Positions 22,505 through 34,900 are shown, numbered from the stretch's first letter. The stretch is DNA of 64,000 nt from Muscardinus avellanarius (GCA_963383645.1 OY726559.1:108522235-108586234), one strand, 5' to 3'. Notes: generated by a model not told the origin, from the letters alone. Made by a program: numbers and translations.

Positions 22505-22706
22505 ACTAGGTGTGGTGGTGCACACTTGTAATCCTAGCATTCAGGAGGCTGAGACTGGAGGATCACCGTTTGTGTACTGCCTTAGCTGTTTTGAAACTCA
22601 GTAAGACCCTGTTTCAAAATAAAGAATAAAAAAATAGGGCTGGGGGTATAGCTCAGAGGTAGAATGACCCTGGGTTCCATCCCTGGTACTGAAGGGAAAA
22701 AAAAAT
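22505..22706 (+). mobile_element. B1-dID SINE
   Basis: Full dimer ending GGTTCCATCCCTGGTACTGA. Confidence 0.85.
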
Positions 22707-24070
22707 CCAGCCAGTTTATTGCTTTAAAAGTTATACACCAAATAGGGGACCTATTCATAGCTGTATTCATGTGAGTGGCCCTTGGCAAGTCCAAGCACAG
22801 CTGCTAAAGGCTCTATTAATGAGCAACCCACTGAGTGAAGACAAGGACCTAGGGAGGAGCCAGCTGCTCCTGGCAGGGAGCTGGGGAGAGGAAGAAAAGT
22901 CTGTGGTTGCTGATAACCCACCTTGTACAGAGTCTAGGCAGAAAGCGGAATGGGGAGGGGTGTGCAGTTCGGCAAATCCTAACTTACACCATCTGTCCGG
23001 ACAGTATTCCAGGAGGAAGGGATGGAGACGTAGAGAGGAAAGAACAGAGGGGTGGGAGTGGTCAGGCCGACAAAATTAATTCCACGTCTACTTCTCATCA
23101 CTGATGGAGACAAAGGAGTAGGACGTGGCAGTGGGAGAGAGCCAGTGTGTGGCTGCGCGTGCGTTTGCCTCCTCTGGACGTCCGCTCAGTGAGGAAGTGG
23201 GGCTGAAGGTGGCGGAGTCCTGTGGTCGCAGGACATCGACACAGGTTAGTTAATCTGGTGAGGCACCCCAGTCAGTTTCGTTAGACAGTTTCACCTCCAG
23301 CCTGGCAACTCACATACCCCAAAACACCCCTACATCCCCCCTACTCAGTCAGGTGGGACTGAGCACCCGCCAGAGGACCCTTCCAATCTCAGTTCCTAGG
23401 ATGTACTGTACTTTCATGTCCCTTCCTCCCCATAGCCACAGCTCAAAGAACAAGAGCATGCTTATTATCCAGTAATTACCAGGGAAACGCTTGGGTGTCT
23501 TCTAGACACAACCCTCTAGGAAAGACTCATCAGCTCACTTGTAAGACACTGCTGGACAGTGCATGTGAAAAGGATAAAGTTCCTTTGCAAGAGAAAAAAG
23601 AGGAGAGGGAGACGGCACCAGGGGAGGCAGAGCCCACAGCAGGGCCAGGATTAGAATTTAACGGGCGTTTCTTGGCATAGTCTCCCAGTGGCTTCCTCTT
23701 GGCTACCTGCAAAGTCTTACTATTTTTTAAAATGAGAAGCCCCACCAGTTTGTGAATTTAACTAGCTTTCTGCAAAGTGGTGGGTGCAGGCAAGCTCCCT
23801 CCTTCCTGGTTTTTACAGAGAGGAACCAGGGCCAGAAATAGCACCAAGTGTCCCAACCTCTAAAGATAAACCACTGGTTAAGCAGCTGGGGCCTCCCGGG
23901 GGCAGATGGGCAGTTTGTCCAGGATCCCACACTGCCCTGCCCTTCCTGCCAGGTGGGGGTGAGAGACACTAACGCAGTCCATAGACCTCTGCAATCTGCG
24001 TGGCAATTTAATAGGGTCCCCTTCCATTAACTGGTAACTTCGAGAAAACTTGGGGTGACCCATTTTACCT
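22707..24070. other. Unique intronic stretch
   Basis: No SINE and no recognisable exon. Purine-rich stretches and a possible MIR-like segment near 23589-23660. Nothing more can be supported. Confidence 0.4.
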
Positions 24071-24074
24071 GTTT

Positions 24075-24215
24075 TTTATTAACTGGAGATTGAACCCAGA
24101 GGCATTCTACTTTCCAGCTACCCGCCCCCAGCTCAATTTTATTACTTATTGGAAACAGGGTCTTGCTAGGTTAATGGCAGCGGCTGGAGGCTTCCTCCTG
24201 TGGCCTCCCATGGCC
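24075..24215 (-). mobile_element. Degraded B1-dID SINE
   Basis: The ID half is clear (GATTGAACCCAGAGGCATTC); the 7SL half is barely recognisable. Confidence 0.55.
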
Positions 24216-25213
24216 CCTGCCCACCACCCCCTCCCCAGGGAGAGTTTTCATACCCGTCCAGGCAGAGCCACCAGATTGGTTGGCAGGCTGGGAAAACCGT
24301 TTTAGCCCTTGGTTCAAAAGGCAGACCTCGTGACTAGAACTGGGTTCAAGCCAGGGATTTCAGGGGGTTAATCATTTGTCCATCTTCAGCACCAGCTGAG
24401 TAAACAGTCGGCCAGCCTCTCAGGGATATGGCTGGCGGGATCCGGCCTCCCCATGGTAAGCTTATGGTCACAAAGAATCCAGAGGGCAAAGAAAGCCACC
24501 TCACTGTATTTTCAGAGCAGTTCAACTGAGCAAAGAGCGATGACCCCACACAAAGCCCCTGCCCGGAAAGGGGGCAGCTGACCTGCGCCTCTGCTTTCCC
24601 AGTCACAGACACAGACTGCCAGCTGGCCAACCCAGGTGCTGGAGGCAGACGTTCATTCCACAATGGAGCACCAAAAGATTACGGCAACCAGATGCTGACC
24701 ACTCTCCAGACGGGTGGAGCTAAAATAGTCAGGTTCCTGCCTTGCAGTTACTGCTTTTGTACCTGTAGAGGGGAGCCCAGGTTAAAAAAAAGAACGCACT
24801 TGTGTAGCCTGGGTGAGGCCCTAGGTTCAGTCACTGGCCCACAAAACAATGGCCATGACACAATGAAATAACCCAAGGTGCCCGAGAGATCAGTCCACAG
24901 CCCCCGGGGTCTGCAGCAGTCTGAACTGCCTAGTCTCCGTGCCTCTGTGCTCAAGAACAGCACGATGTACTGGGGTCAGGCATTTCCTGTCCACCTAATG
25001 GGCTATGTTCCTTCATTTGTCTTGAGGGTCAAACCTCCACTGTTACCACCCAACTCCATCTCCACGAAACAAGAATTAGCGGAATGCAAAGACAGAGCCA
25101 AGGTGCTCACAGAGTTCAGCTATCTGCCCTCAGATGAGCTCACAAGAGCTAAAAACCCCCAGGCAGGCATCACGCATCTCTGTTTTGTATTCTACTGATG
25201 AGAATATTCTACC

Positions 25214-25410
25214 TGAAGCCAAGCATGGGGGTGTATCCCTGTATTCTTAGTACTTGAGAGGCTGAGACAGGAGGAATACAGGTTAGAGGCCAGCCTGAAC
25301 AACTTAGCAAAACTGTTTCAAAGTAATAAATGAAATAGGGCTAGAGTGTAGCTCAAAGGTAGAACACTCCTGGGTTCATTACAGTACCACCAAAAAAAAA
25401 AAAAAAAAAA
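25214..25410 (+). mobile_element. B1-dID SINE
   Basis: Full dimer, 18-A tail. Confidence 0.82.
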
Positions 25411-25649
25411 GGAGGGAGATAATGAGAAAGAGATTTTACCTGATATATAGGAACCTCTGTTCAGGGTTTTTGCTTTATTTTGTTGTTTTTAGTTTTATTT
25501 TATTTTTGTCCCCTGTGCTACCGTCACTATTTTTATTCATCAACATTTTGGTTCTGTGTGTGTGTGTGTTTTTTTTTTCTTTTTAGCCAGAAGAACCACC
25601 GTTAGACACCTAAGCATCCCATTCAAATGTTCAATGTCTGTACCTTGGA

Positions 25650-25765
25650 AATCTCTTAGTTCAAAGTCCTTTTACAGAGAATAAACTAAAGCTAAGAGAG
25701 GGAAAGTACCCAGGTAGGAGAACAAAGGGCAGGATGCTAGAAGAGCTGTGGTCAGAATCTGTTTT
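25650..25765 (-). mobile_element. MIR fragment
   Basis: Reverse MIR core: CCTTTTACAGAGAATAAACT followed by AGAGAGGGAAAGTACCCAGG. Confidence 0.5.
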
Positions 25766-25827
25766 CAGATGACCTCTCGGATGACCTCTACATCTCTTTA
25801 GTATAAGATGCCACTTCAAAAACAGCC

Positions 25828-26016
25828 ACGCTGGGCATGGTGCACACTTGTAATCCCCGCACTTGGGAGGCTGAGACAGGAGGATCGCACAGGTTCGAAG
25901 CCAGCCTCAGCTACTTAGGCTTTCAGCAACTTAGTGAGACCCTGTTTCCAAATAAATTATATTTAGAGGAAGAAAGCCCCTGGGTTCCATCCCCAGTACC
26001 ACAATAAAAAAAAAAG
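25828..26016 (+). mobile_element. B1-dID SINE
   Basis: Complete head; ID half shortened before TAGAGGAAGAAAGCCCCTGG. Confidence 0.82.
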
Positions 26017-26439
26017 CAGATAGCCAAATAAATCCAGGATATTGCCTCTCCCCAGGGTACACACACACACTATACTAGTCAGGGTTTTCCAGAGAAACAA
26101 AACCAACAAGATCCATATATATTTAGAAAGAGATTTATTATAAGGAATTGGCATTTGCAAGTATAGGGGTTGAAAAAATCCAAAATCCGGAGGGCAGACT
26201 GACAGGTGAGAGACCCAGGAGGGTCAAAGCTGCAGTTCCAGTATGAAGGCCAGCAGACTAAAGACCCAGTATTGTAGGTGCAACTCTTGGCAGAAGGCCA
26301 TCTGCTGGGGGGAAAAAAACCCTTGCTCAGAGAAATCAGTCTTGTTCTATTTGAGCCTTCAACTGATTGGATAAGGCCCGCCCACATTACAGAAGGCAAT
26401 CTACTTTACTCAGAGTCAACCGATTTTAACATTAACCTC

Positions 26440-26604
26440 ACCAGGTGCGGTGATGCATGCCTATGATCCCAGTACTTGGGAGGCTGAAATAGGAAGACTT
26501 CAAGTTCAAGACTACCCTGGACAACTTAGATCCTGTTTCAAAATAAAAAGGGCTAGAAAAGTAGTTCAGTGGTAGAACACCCCTGGGTTCAATCCCTAGT
26601 ACCG
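26440..26604 (+). mobile_element. B1-dID SINE
   Basis: Dimer with a shortened linker; followed by a degenerate (CA/CG)n tract to 26643. Confidence 0.8.
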
Positions 26605-26651
26605 CTTACACGCACGCACGCATGCACACACGCAAGCACGCCCTCCCTCCC

Positions 26652-27060
26652 AGCCAGGTGGGAGGATCACACACCTGTAATCCTAGTACTGGAGAAGCTT
26701 AGAGGAGGATCACTTGCTCAAAACCAATTCAGCAACTTACTTAGTGAGACCCTGTTTCGAAACATAAAAGAAGATCTGGGCATGGTGGCACATACTTGTA
26801 ATCCCAGTACTTGGGAGGCCGAGACAGGAGGATCACAGGTTCAAGGACAGCCTCAGCAAGTAGAAAGACTTTCATCAACCTAGTGAGACCCTGTCTCCGA
26901 ATAAAAATAAAATAGGGCTGGGGATGTTTCTTGAGAGGTAGAATGCCCTTGGGTTAAATCCCCAGTACCATAATAAATAATAAATAAATAAATAAGGACT
27001 AGGGGGATAACTCAGAGATAGAATGACTAATTAAACTAGGGTTCAATTCCTAGCAAAACA
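26652..27060 (+). mobile_element. B1-dID SINE, outer copy split by another
   Basis: Head at 26652-26772, ID half at 26996-27060 (GGACTAGGGGGATAACTCAG). Confidence 0.7.
26773..26995 (+). mobile_element. B1-dID SINE, inner copy
   Basis: Complete dimer with an (AATA)n tail. Confidence 0.85.
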
Positions 27061-27328
27061 TGCACACACCCTCCCAGAAATACTCAAGAGTAATGTCTGA
27101 CCACACATCTTGCCACCCTGTAGCCCAACCAAGTTAACACATAAAATTAACCGCCATGTATCTTGGCTAAAGAGCAAAGTCTATAATATCCAATGTATTT
27201 CAATATTTGCCCATAAGAATATTTTTCACAAAAGCCACTGCTATATACAAATATGTGAATAGAGTCTCAGGGGACATGTGCTAAAGAGGACAGTGGTGGA
27301 GCAGAATCAAAATTAATCTTATATATTA

Positions 27329-27428
27329 CAGGCGTGGTGGCAGATGCCTTTAATCCCAGTATTTGGGAAGCTGAGAAAGAAGGATCAGAGGTTAGAAGCC
27401 AGCCTCAGCAACTTGGTGAGGTCCTGTT

Positions 27429-27459
<31 letters not shown>

Positions 27460-27683
27460 TTTAAGTACTGGGGATGGAACCCAGGAGCATTCTACCTCCA
27501 AGCTACACCCCTTGCCCTATTTTTTATCCTTTATTTTGAAACAGGGTCTCACTAAATTGCAGAGGGCCTCAATAAGTAGCTGAGGCTGTCCGCTATTTCA
27601 AAATAAAAATTTAAGTAGGCCTGGGGGTATAGCTCAGAGGTAGAATGCCCCTGGGTTTGATCCCCAATACCACAAAAAATAAG
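27329..27683 (+). mobile_element. B1-dID SINE, outer copy split by an inverted SINE
   Basis: Head at 27329-27428; linker and ID half at 27594-27683. Confidence 0.82.
27450..27593 (-). mobile_element. Truncated inverted B1-dID SINE
   Basis: Reverse copy missing the last part of its 7SL head (breaks at GAGGCTGTCCG). Its tail side abuts a (TC)n tract at 27429-27450. Confidence 0.8.
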
Positions 27684-28439
27684 GTGTACACAGGGACATG
27701 TCTGTATATTACAGCAAAAAGGGATGCAGGTTGATCATCTATCTCAACAAAGGCCCAAAGAGAAAACAGAATGTAGATGGGGTTCACGTGAGACACGGCA
27801 GTTAACCACGGCCTCAGCCTGGGAGTGCAGGGATCTGGGCTAAGGGACCAGGTGGGACCACGTGACCTCAGGAAGTCTCTCCCAACTCAGAAGAGCCTGT
27901 GATCCTGTTTCCACTGGAATGAACAGTCCTTGAGAGAAAGTTTCTCAGAGCAAATAAGGAGAGAGGAGTGCTGGGGCCAAAGGGATGGAATCTGCCCTTC
28001 CAATCCTCTGCCCGGAATAACTGGTGTTAATGATGAGGAATGGCTGGCCTGCTCGGGCGGGTGCCTTTCAGCACTGGGCAAATGACGCCTTGCATGTAAT
28101 CTACCAAGATATCTTCCAACAGAGAGAGAGAGAGAGCAAGGGAAAAATGTAGAGTCACCCGATGCCTGAATTTTCCTGCCTAATCAAGTTTTAAACTCCC
28201 ACGCTAGATTGTTTTCAGCATAAGTTAAGACATCTGCATACACTAAAAACACCTTTTTAAAAACTACCTACCTTTTTACTCTCATTTCCTTAATAACAGA
28301 CTTTAAGCAAAACCCAGGTCATAGGAAACTATTTGAGGCACATGATTCAGTTCTATGACAGCACAATGACAAAAATGGGAAGAAACAAACAGAAGGGAAA
28401 CCCATGGGTCCAAAACCCAGCGACAGGTCAGCCAACCTT

Positions 28440-28815
28440 GACGCACCGACTGTATGAATCCCAGTTCAAATCAACAAGCCACAAAAACAAATTATAAGAC
28501 AACTGGGAGATTGTGGGTATTGATTACATGTTATTAAGGCATTGTTCATTTTATAAGGCGTAGGTATTGGGATTAAGTTTACAAAAAGTTCTATTATATA
28601 TATGAAACATTTAAAGGTGAAATGATGTGCCTGGAGTTTGCTTCAACTTAATTCCAGGGTAAAGGGAAATGGACAGAAGTGCAGACAAAGCAGAACTGGC
28701 CTTCTATTGGCCAGTTTGAAGCTGGGTGGTGGTGTATACAGGTTTATTACACCACTCTATCCATTTTTATACTTTTTAGAAACGTTACTAATAAAAAGTT
28801 ATAAAATGGAAAGCA
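28440..28815 (+). mobile_element. Old repeat 3' end, probably L1M type
   Basis: Ordered words such as TTTGCTTCAACTTAATTCCAG, AAGCTGGGTGGTGG, GTTTATTACACCACTCTATC and AATAAAAAGTTATAAAA resemble the 3' end of an old placental LINE. Family not certain. Confidence 0.4.
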
Positions 28816-29160
28816 ATTTTCTTTTCTGAAATTGAAGGTCGATTATAGTAAGTTCCCAGCTGAACATAGTAAAATGCCAATTATTTCCATAAAGGGAAAT
28901 GCCAGACTTTGCAAATCATGCCAAATCAGCAGTGGTTACTATACTTAATACTGAATAGAGCTCATGGGAATTAGGGAGAGAGACTAAGATGCAAAAGGAA
29001 GGAAACTTAAATCTGATGCCTTTTGATCTGATTTTTTTTCCCCTTTTTATGAGATACAGGAATAACTGTTATGTCCAAAATAGAGTCAGAATCCTGTTTC
29101 CACTCCCATATATTATATGCCTTTGGGTCCCTGTTTCCAAAAAATTTAAAAAAATAATAA

Positions 29161-29215
29161 TAAGGGTGGAGGTGTAGTTCAGAGGTAGAATACCTCTAGG
29201 TTCAATTCCCAGCAC
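29161..29215 (+). mobile_element. ID-like half only
   Basis: GTGTAGTTCAGAGGTAGAAT through GGTTCAATTCCCAGCAC without the 7SL half. Confidence 0.75.
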
Positions 29216-29866
29216 AATTCCCTAGGAAAGAAGGAAGGACGTGAGGGAGGGAAGTAATGAAGGGGAATGAATGCATGCAATCTCTATTAGATGAGCTCAC
29301 ACAACAGAATTCCTTTACTAGCCAAACCTGTCAAGTTTTAAATGTGGTAGTGTCCTGCTGGGAGAAACTCAAGAGACTACCATTCTAGTGTACTCAAGCC
29401 ACAGAACAAAGAGAGCGGCTAGAAGGGATGTGTCCTCAATTTAGAACCCAAGAACCCATGTCATTTTGTTTGAGGCAGATAAAACTAGTCCCAAGAGATG
29501 GCTCTCCTCCAGGAAGAAATGCCCCATCTCCAGGCAAGCTCATGAGTGTCCAGGGCTCCTTCATGACTTGAACACCATAGCTATTAAGTCACTCTTCAAG
29601 CTGGGCCTGCTAGGGTCCCTCCTGCCACCAGTTCCTAGCACTTCCCGAAGAGAGCAAGGGCATCAGCAAGTTTGTAAACAGAACAATGGCGGTGTTCTTG
29701 AGTGTGGGATCTGCCTGATTCTGAGCCTTCAAGAGCCCAAGAATTCCCTGAAATCTCGTGTAAATACGTCTACCCAGAAAGCCCGCAGCTTTTCCTTGAA
29801 CTCTGAAAAAATCCATGGAGTTAAAAACAAAGCAAACAAAAGCCCTGTTATAAGCCATTACTAAAA

Positions 29867-29938
29867 TAAAATAGGACTAGGGGTGTAGCTCAGAGGTAGA
29901 ATGCCCCTGGGTTCCAGCCCAGTACCACACACACACAA
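29867..29938 (+). mobile_element. ID-like half only
   Basis: Complete A- and B-box-like portions followed by a short CA tail. Confidence 0.78.
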
Positions 29939-29956
29939 AAAGTCAGAAACATGACT

Positions 29957-30180
29957 TTTTTTTTTTTTTCTTCTTTGCAGTACTGGAGATTGAAACCAGG
30001 GGTGTTCCATCTCCAAGCTACACCCGAGCCCTATTTTTTATTCTTTATTTGAAAAAGAATCTCATTACATTGCGGAGGGCCTCATGCATGAAGTAGCTGA
30101 GGCTGGCCACGATCCTATGATTCTCCTGTCTCAGCCTCCCAAATAGTGAAATGACAAGTGTGCACCACCACACCCAGCTG
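29957..30180 (-). mobile_element. B1-dID SINE, reverse
   Basis: Full reverse dimer, T-run tail at left. Confidence 0.85.
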
Positions 30181-30264
30181 CTGCAAGATCTTTTGGTGAG
30201 CTGGTGGAGAAAAGAAAATAATGGCAATAAGCCCAACACTCAGAAATTAACGCAAAGAATCAGC

Positions 30265-30577
30265 ACCAGGCAAGGTGGTACACGCTCATAATCCCAATAC
30301 TTGGGAAGCTGATACAGGAGGAACACAGGTTCACAGCCAGCCTCAGCAACTTAGTGAGACCCTGTTTCAAAATTAAAAGGTCGAGCTAGGCATAGTGGCA
30401 CACGCTTGTTATCCTAATACTTGAGAGGCTGAGACAGGAGAATCCAGGTTGGCCGCTGGTCTCAGCTACTTAGTGAGGCCTCTGCAACTGAGTGAGACGC
30501 TGTTTCAAAATAAAGAATAAAAAATAGGGCTGGGGGTATAGCTCAGAGGTAGGATGCCCCTGGTTCAATCCGCAGTA
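30265..30577 (+). mobile_element. Two B1-dID SINEs in tandem
   Basis: A head-only copy at 30265-30382 is followed by a complete one at 30383-30577. Confidence 0.8.
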
Positions 30578-31024
30578 TTAATGAATTTCTAATGGGATGG
30601 AGAATGAAGGACCTAGCAAATGGCTGGTGCACTGCAACCTGTTTTGCAAATGAGTCAGGCAACGGAGATCCAGAAAGATCAAGTGCATTACAGCAACACA
30701 AAAGACATGAGCCCACGTCACTGGCATCTCAAGTTGCGTTGGTCACCCCTCGACACTCGTTCATCCAGTAGGGCTTGGCTAATCCGCACCGGCAATGTGG
30801 GCATCCCGGCATCATTAATTCACCTGCTTTCGCTTCCTAGTCCTTTGTGCTATGTGGTGGGTGCACTGAGAGAGAAGTAAGTTGCTCTTCATCTCTCTGA
30901 GATCTATCCCTAACTTTTAAGCCTGGGGTTTATGGCTCCCCTGGCTGCTTACTTGGGCAGTGAGTCAAATCACATTAATCAAGCCCTAACCTACCCACAA
31001 CACAGAATGCTTTGTTAGCTAATT

Positions 31025-31026
<2 letters not shown>

Positions 31027-31055
<29 letters not shown>

Positions 31056-31900
31056 GCCTGGCTAAAGTCACCAACTCATTCCTAACAAATCTTCAGTGTT
31101 AGCAAAGTCATCTTGCCTGCAAATGATAGCATGGGAGTGCTTGCATAAAGAAGAGGATTCTGAGAATGGTAGAAAAGTCTCCAAGATAGGAAGACCCGGC
31201 TTACAATTGACAGCAAGTTAAGGAGGTGCACCATGGAATCAGGGACTGTCCTGTAACACACAATACGGCAAACGCTGTTTCTCGGCTTCAACATCTTTCC
31301 TAAGTCATCTTTCTGCTCTGATTTGATAGCTCTGCGTTCCCTTTGTGGGAGGCTGTGTAAAAGTGGTCCGAGCGGCTGGGACAGAGAACTACCCACAGAA
31401 TTGTGCTGGTGAGAAAACAGCTCCTGAGGATGAGAAAGTCTCACTACGTTTACTGAAAATCTTTTTAAAAGACACCTCATTTTCCAGAGAAGAAAAAATA
31501 AGGACCAATGAAGGTACCTGTTTCGTTTGAGCTCACAGAGGTGGCAGGTTGGTGGAGAAATGGAGCTCCAATTCCAGTTACCGGGTTCCTCATATTTACA
31601 GTCTTTCTTGCTGCAGATTCTCTCCCAGCCTGCTCTCTGCACCCATGGGTTTGAACTGTGGCTTTAGTGACAGCGTTTTAGGATGCTACCTTTCTGCTCT
31701 CTCTTTTTTATCCCACTGTGACATTTCCTCTAAACAAAAAATATTTCTCAAACTTTTATGTGATCTTCTAAAATGGTCTCTGAAAGAATGGGTTTTGCAT
31801 TATCTATTTCTTTCCCTAGAAGAGACACAGAATGTCTTGTTGGCTCGGAAAGAACAATTGTTTGAATTAGCGCTGATTTAATGAAGTGTTATGGTGAACA
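31027..31900. other. SINE-free intronic stretch with a MIR relic
   Basis: An A-run at 31031-31055, then unique sequence. A reverse MIR-like segment lies at about 31470-31590. The 186-codon open frame on the - strand (31082-31642) has no recognisable domain and overlaps the MIR relic. Confidence 0.45.
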
Positions 31901-32049
31901 CTGAATAACCCCAGCCCTTTGTGGAGTATTTGAAAGAAAAGTCAGAGGGAAAGAGAGGGAAGCAGAGCCCATGGAACTGCAGAGACAGTACTAACTGTGC
32001 TATCTGAAAGAACTTTTTATTAATTAATTAACTCATTCATTCATTCATT

Positions 32050-32140
32050 TTGTGGTGCTGGGATCAAACCGCTCTTAGAGAAACTCAGAGCCTTGCTCAA
32101 GGTAGGCAAGCTCCTCCCCACTGGGCTACACCCTCAGGCC
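32050..32140 (-). mobile_element. Old ID-like element
   Basis: Reverse tRNA-like unit retaining the AGGTAGGCAAGC segment of the ancestral ID, which the SINE dimers have lost. Confidence 0.6.
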
Positions 32141-32155
32141 CCTAAAGGAATCTTT

Positions 32156-32366
32156 TTTTTTTTTTTTTTTGGTGGTGGTACTGGGGTTCCTGGAAGCCCT
32201 TCTACCTCCGGGATACACTCCCACGGGCTACACTCCCAGACCTATTTTTATATTTTTATTTGGAAACAGGGTCTCTTAAGCCAGCGAGGCTGGCTCCGAA
32301 CCAGCGCGATCCTCCTGTCTCCGCCTCCCAAGCGCGGGGATTACAAGCGTGCGCCACCATGCCCGG
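32156..32366 (-). mobile_element. B1-dID SINE, rearranged-ID subfamily
   Basis: Young copy flanked by the 15-bp repeat CCTAAAGGAATCTTT at 32141-32155 and 32367-32381. Part of the ID half is duplicated (two GGGCTACACTCCCA-like words). Confidence 0.92.
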
Positions 32367-32516
32367 CCTAAAGGAATCTTTAAAGATATTATAAAACCCT
32401 CTCATTAAAAAGGAGACTTCCTTATCCTGCAGTATAATTTTTTTAAGTGCCAGAACCAGTCATCGAATTATATTACATTTCCTCTTGCAGTGCCTTTTTC
32501 ATTTTGTTTTGTTTTC

Positions 32517-32677
32517 CTTACAGTACTGGGGATTTAACCCAGGGACTCTGTATCTCTGAGCTAAAGCCTCAGGCTTTTTTCATTTTGAGACAAGGCTGAC
32601 CTAAACTGAACTTGGTATCTTCCTGTCTCAGTCTCCCGAGCAACTGGGATTACAGACCTGTGTCAGTGCGCCCAGCC
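32517..32677 (-). mobile_element. Old B1-dID SINE, reverse
   Basis: Diverged; ends in a CGCCCAGCC head. Confidence 0.7.
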
Positions 32678-33075
32678 AAAGGAAATTTTTCAGGCAAGAA
32701 AAGGAGGAAAACTGCTGATGAGCCTTAGTAAAAGCTGACATCATCACCCGTTTCCCCGGGAGCCTGGGCTTCCAGGTGCTTCCAGGTGTGAGCCAGCTCA
32801 GGAGAGGAGTTCACTGCTAACGTTTAGAAAGGCAGGCTCACATCAGTGTCAGTATCTTTCCATCTTCCACGTTCAGTGTTCTCTTCTTTGACCTCACCAT
32901 CAAGCCTGTGAAGTGTGTGGCATATAATCAGGATTCACTATCTCACCCAGGAATTCCTGTGAAGACGTTCCCCTGTGATGCCTGGTCCTTGCTCGGCATC
33001 CATGAGACTCTACTGTCCTGCGTCTTCCTGTGCACGCCTCCCGGCACCTCTTTCCACCTCGTAAAACTGTGGAGG

Positions 33076-33200
33076 CCCCTTTTTTATTATCTCACTAAAT
33101 CACTGTGGCTGGCTTCACACCTGCAGTCCTCCTATCTCAGCCTCCCAAATGCTACTCCAAGTACTGGGATTCCAAGCATGTGCCCCCACACCCAACTTTC
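33076..33200 (-). mobile_element. Old 7SL-like SINE half, reverse
   Basis: Only the head half is clear. Confidence 0.6.
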
Positions 33201-33205
33201 TCTTT

Positions 33206-33207
<2 letters not shown>

Positions 33208-33244
<37 letters not shown>
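33208..33244. repeat. (GT)n microsatellite
   Basis: Eighteen GT units grown from a reverse SINE tail. Confidence 0.9.
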
Positions 33245-33245
<1 letters not shown>

Positions 33246-33645
33246 TTCTGGAGGTTGAACCCAGGGGAATTCTACCTCCGAGCTACACGTCCACGCCTAT
33301 TATTTTTTATAATTTTTTTTTTTGGGGGGGGGTTCTGGGGTTCCTAGAAACCCTTCTCCGGGCTACACTCCCAGACCTGTTTTTATATTTTTATTTGGAA
33401 ACAGGGTCTTTTAAGCCAGTGCGGCTGGCTTCGAACCTGCACGATCCTCCTGTCTCCGCCTTCCAAACGTGGGGATTACAAGCATGTGCCACCACGCCCA
33501 GCTAGGCCTATTTTATTTTTATTTTGAAACAGAGTCTCACTAGGTCGATGAGAGCCTCACTATTTGTTGAGACCATCCTCGAACCTGTGATCCATCTCAG
33601 CCTCCCAAGTACTGGGATTCCAAGTGTGTACCACCACACCTGGCT
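33245..33645 (-). mobile_element. B1-dID SINE, outer copy split by another
   Basis: ID half at 33245-33305, 7SL half at 33505-33645. Confidence 0.8.
33310..33502 (-). mobile_element. B1-dID SINE, rearranged-ID subfamily, inner copy
   Basis: Starts after a T/G run, with TTCTGGGGTTCCTAGAAACC; lies at the junction between the ID and 7SL halves of its host. Confidence 0.85.
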
Positions 33646-34499
33646 ACACTCAGCCTCTAAAGGTCTTTTTTACATTTTCTTCTCTCTTATCCCAATTGTT
33701 CTACTTCTTCCCTTCATTTTAAATAAACGCCTGCTTTGTCCAGAGGCGGCACAAACTTGATTCCCCAGGCCTCCACTACAAATACGCATTCCTAGTAATG
33801 TCACAGTGTTAAAACTGAGAGCCAAAATGCTCCAGTGCTGCCCTGCAGGTCCCGGCAACAAGAGGCAGGAGAAGCTGACACAAGGGCAGACGCGCACACG
33901 TGAGCGTCAACAGACCAGCCCAAACAGAAGTTTGCCATCCTTACGCCGCATGCCCCGGGGACAGTTATTTCACCTCTTCCAGTCTTCATTATCTGCAGAA
34001 ACAAGCCACCCAGAAAGGCCGCTGCAAAGACCAACTGAATTTCCCTTTGTAATGGATGTGTCTGACCTGGGTCATCTCAAATCTCCCCAAATCTTCCTAC
34101 AAATCAGCCCCTCCTGGCAGTGTCCATTTCTGCGAATGCCTTCTTTGTTCTTATTTATCAGCCTCAAAGCCCTGGAGTCAACTTTGCCCTGTCTCTCACC
34201 CCTTTCAATCAAGTCAGGTGTCACGCCTCCCTTTCACTGCCACTGTCCTGCAGTGCATGCTCACTGGCGACTCATAGCTCCTCTTATTCTCCTGCTCAGA
34301 AACCCCTGAACGACTGGGCCCTGGGTGCTCAACCGTGCAGCCCAAGGCTATTAGTTCACCTCACCTGGCCAAAAGTGGTGCAGCACATCCTGCAGAAGGC
34401 CGGGTGCTTTGTCCTCCTGCCCCACTGCCCCACCTGGAGAGGCAGATCTGCCCCTCTCCTCCTGTGGAAACCTCGGATACCTTCCTTGACGGAAGCTCA

Positions 34500-34900
34500 G
34501 ACCCTGAAGCCAGGCCACCTGTGCAAATCCAGTCTCAGCTGTTAACCTTAGGCAGGTTGCTCAAGTTCTTTGCGCCTCAGTTTCTTAATCTACAAAATGG
34601 GGGAAGCTGGGCATGATGGTGCACCCTTGTAATCCCAGTATTTGGGAAGCGGAGACAGGAGGATTGTAGGTTCAAAACCAGCCTCGGCAATTTAGCAAGG
34701 CTCTCAGGAACCTAGTGAGACCCTGTTTCTGAATAAGATATAAAATTAGACTGGGGGTATAGCTGGAGGTAGAATGCCCTGGATTCAATCCCTAGTACAT
34801 AAAATAAAAAATAAAATAAAGGAAACTGAACCCACCTTATAGGATTAATATTGTGTTCAGATAAAATGAGTTCATTTGGTATCTTAATCTGCCCAATATT
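34500..34900 (+). mobile_element. MIR split by a SINE
   Basis: MIR core at about 34500-34602 (GCGCCTCAGTTTCTTAATCT, ACAAAATGGGG). Its 3' part is at about 34825-34900, on the far side of the SINE at 34603-34830. Confidence 0.65.
34603..34830 (+). mobile_element. B1-dID SINE
   Basis: Complete dimer with an (AAAAT)n tail, inserted in the MIR. Confidence 0.85.

Larger units (their letters stand above)
26076..27155 (+). mobile_element. Old dispersed repeat split by a SINE cluster
   Basis: Arms at 26076-26435 (starting TAGTCAGGGTTTTCCAGAGA) and about 27068-27155 (ending AACACATAAAATTAACCGCC) are the two ends of a repeat common in placental genomes. I do not assign its family with certainty. Confidence 0.55.

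Noticed and set aside
31082..31642. 186-codon open frame on the - strand
   Set aside because: No family similarity, overlaps a MIR-like segment and has no splice or promoter context.
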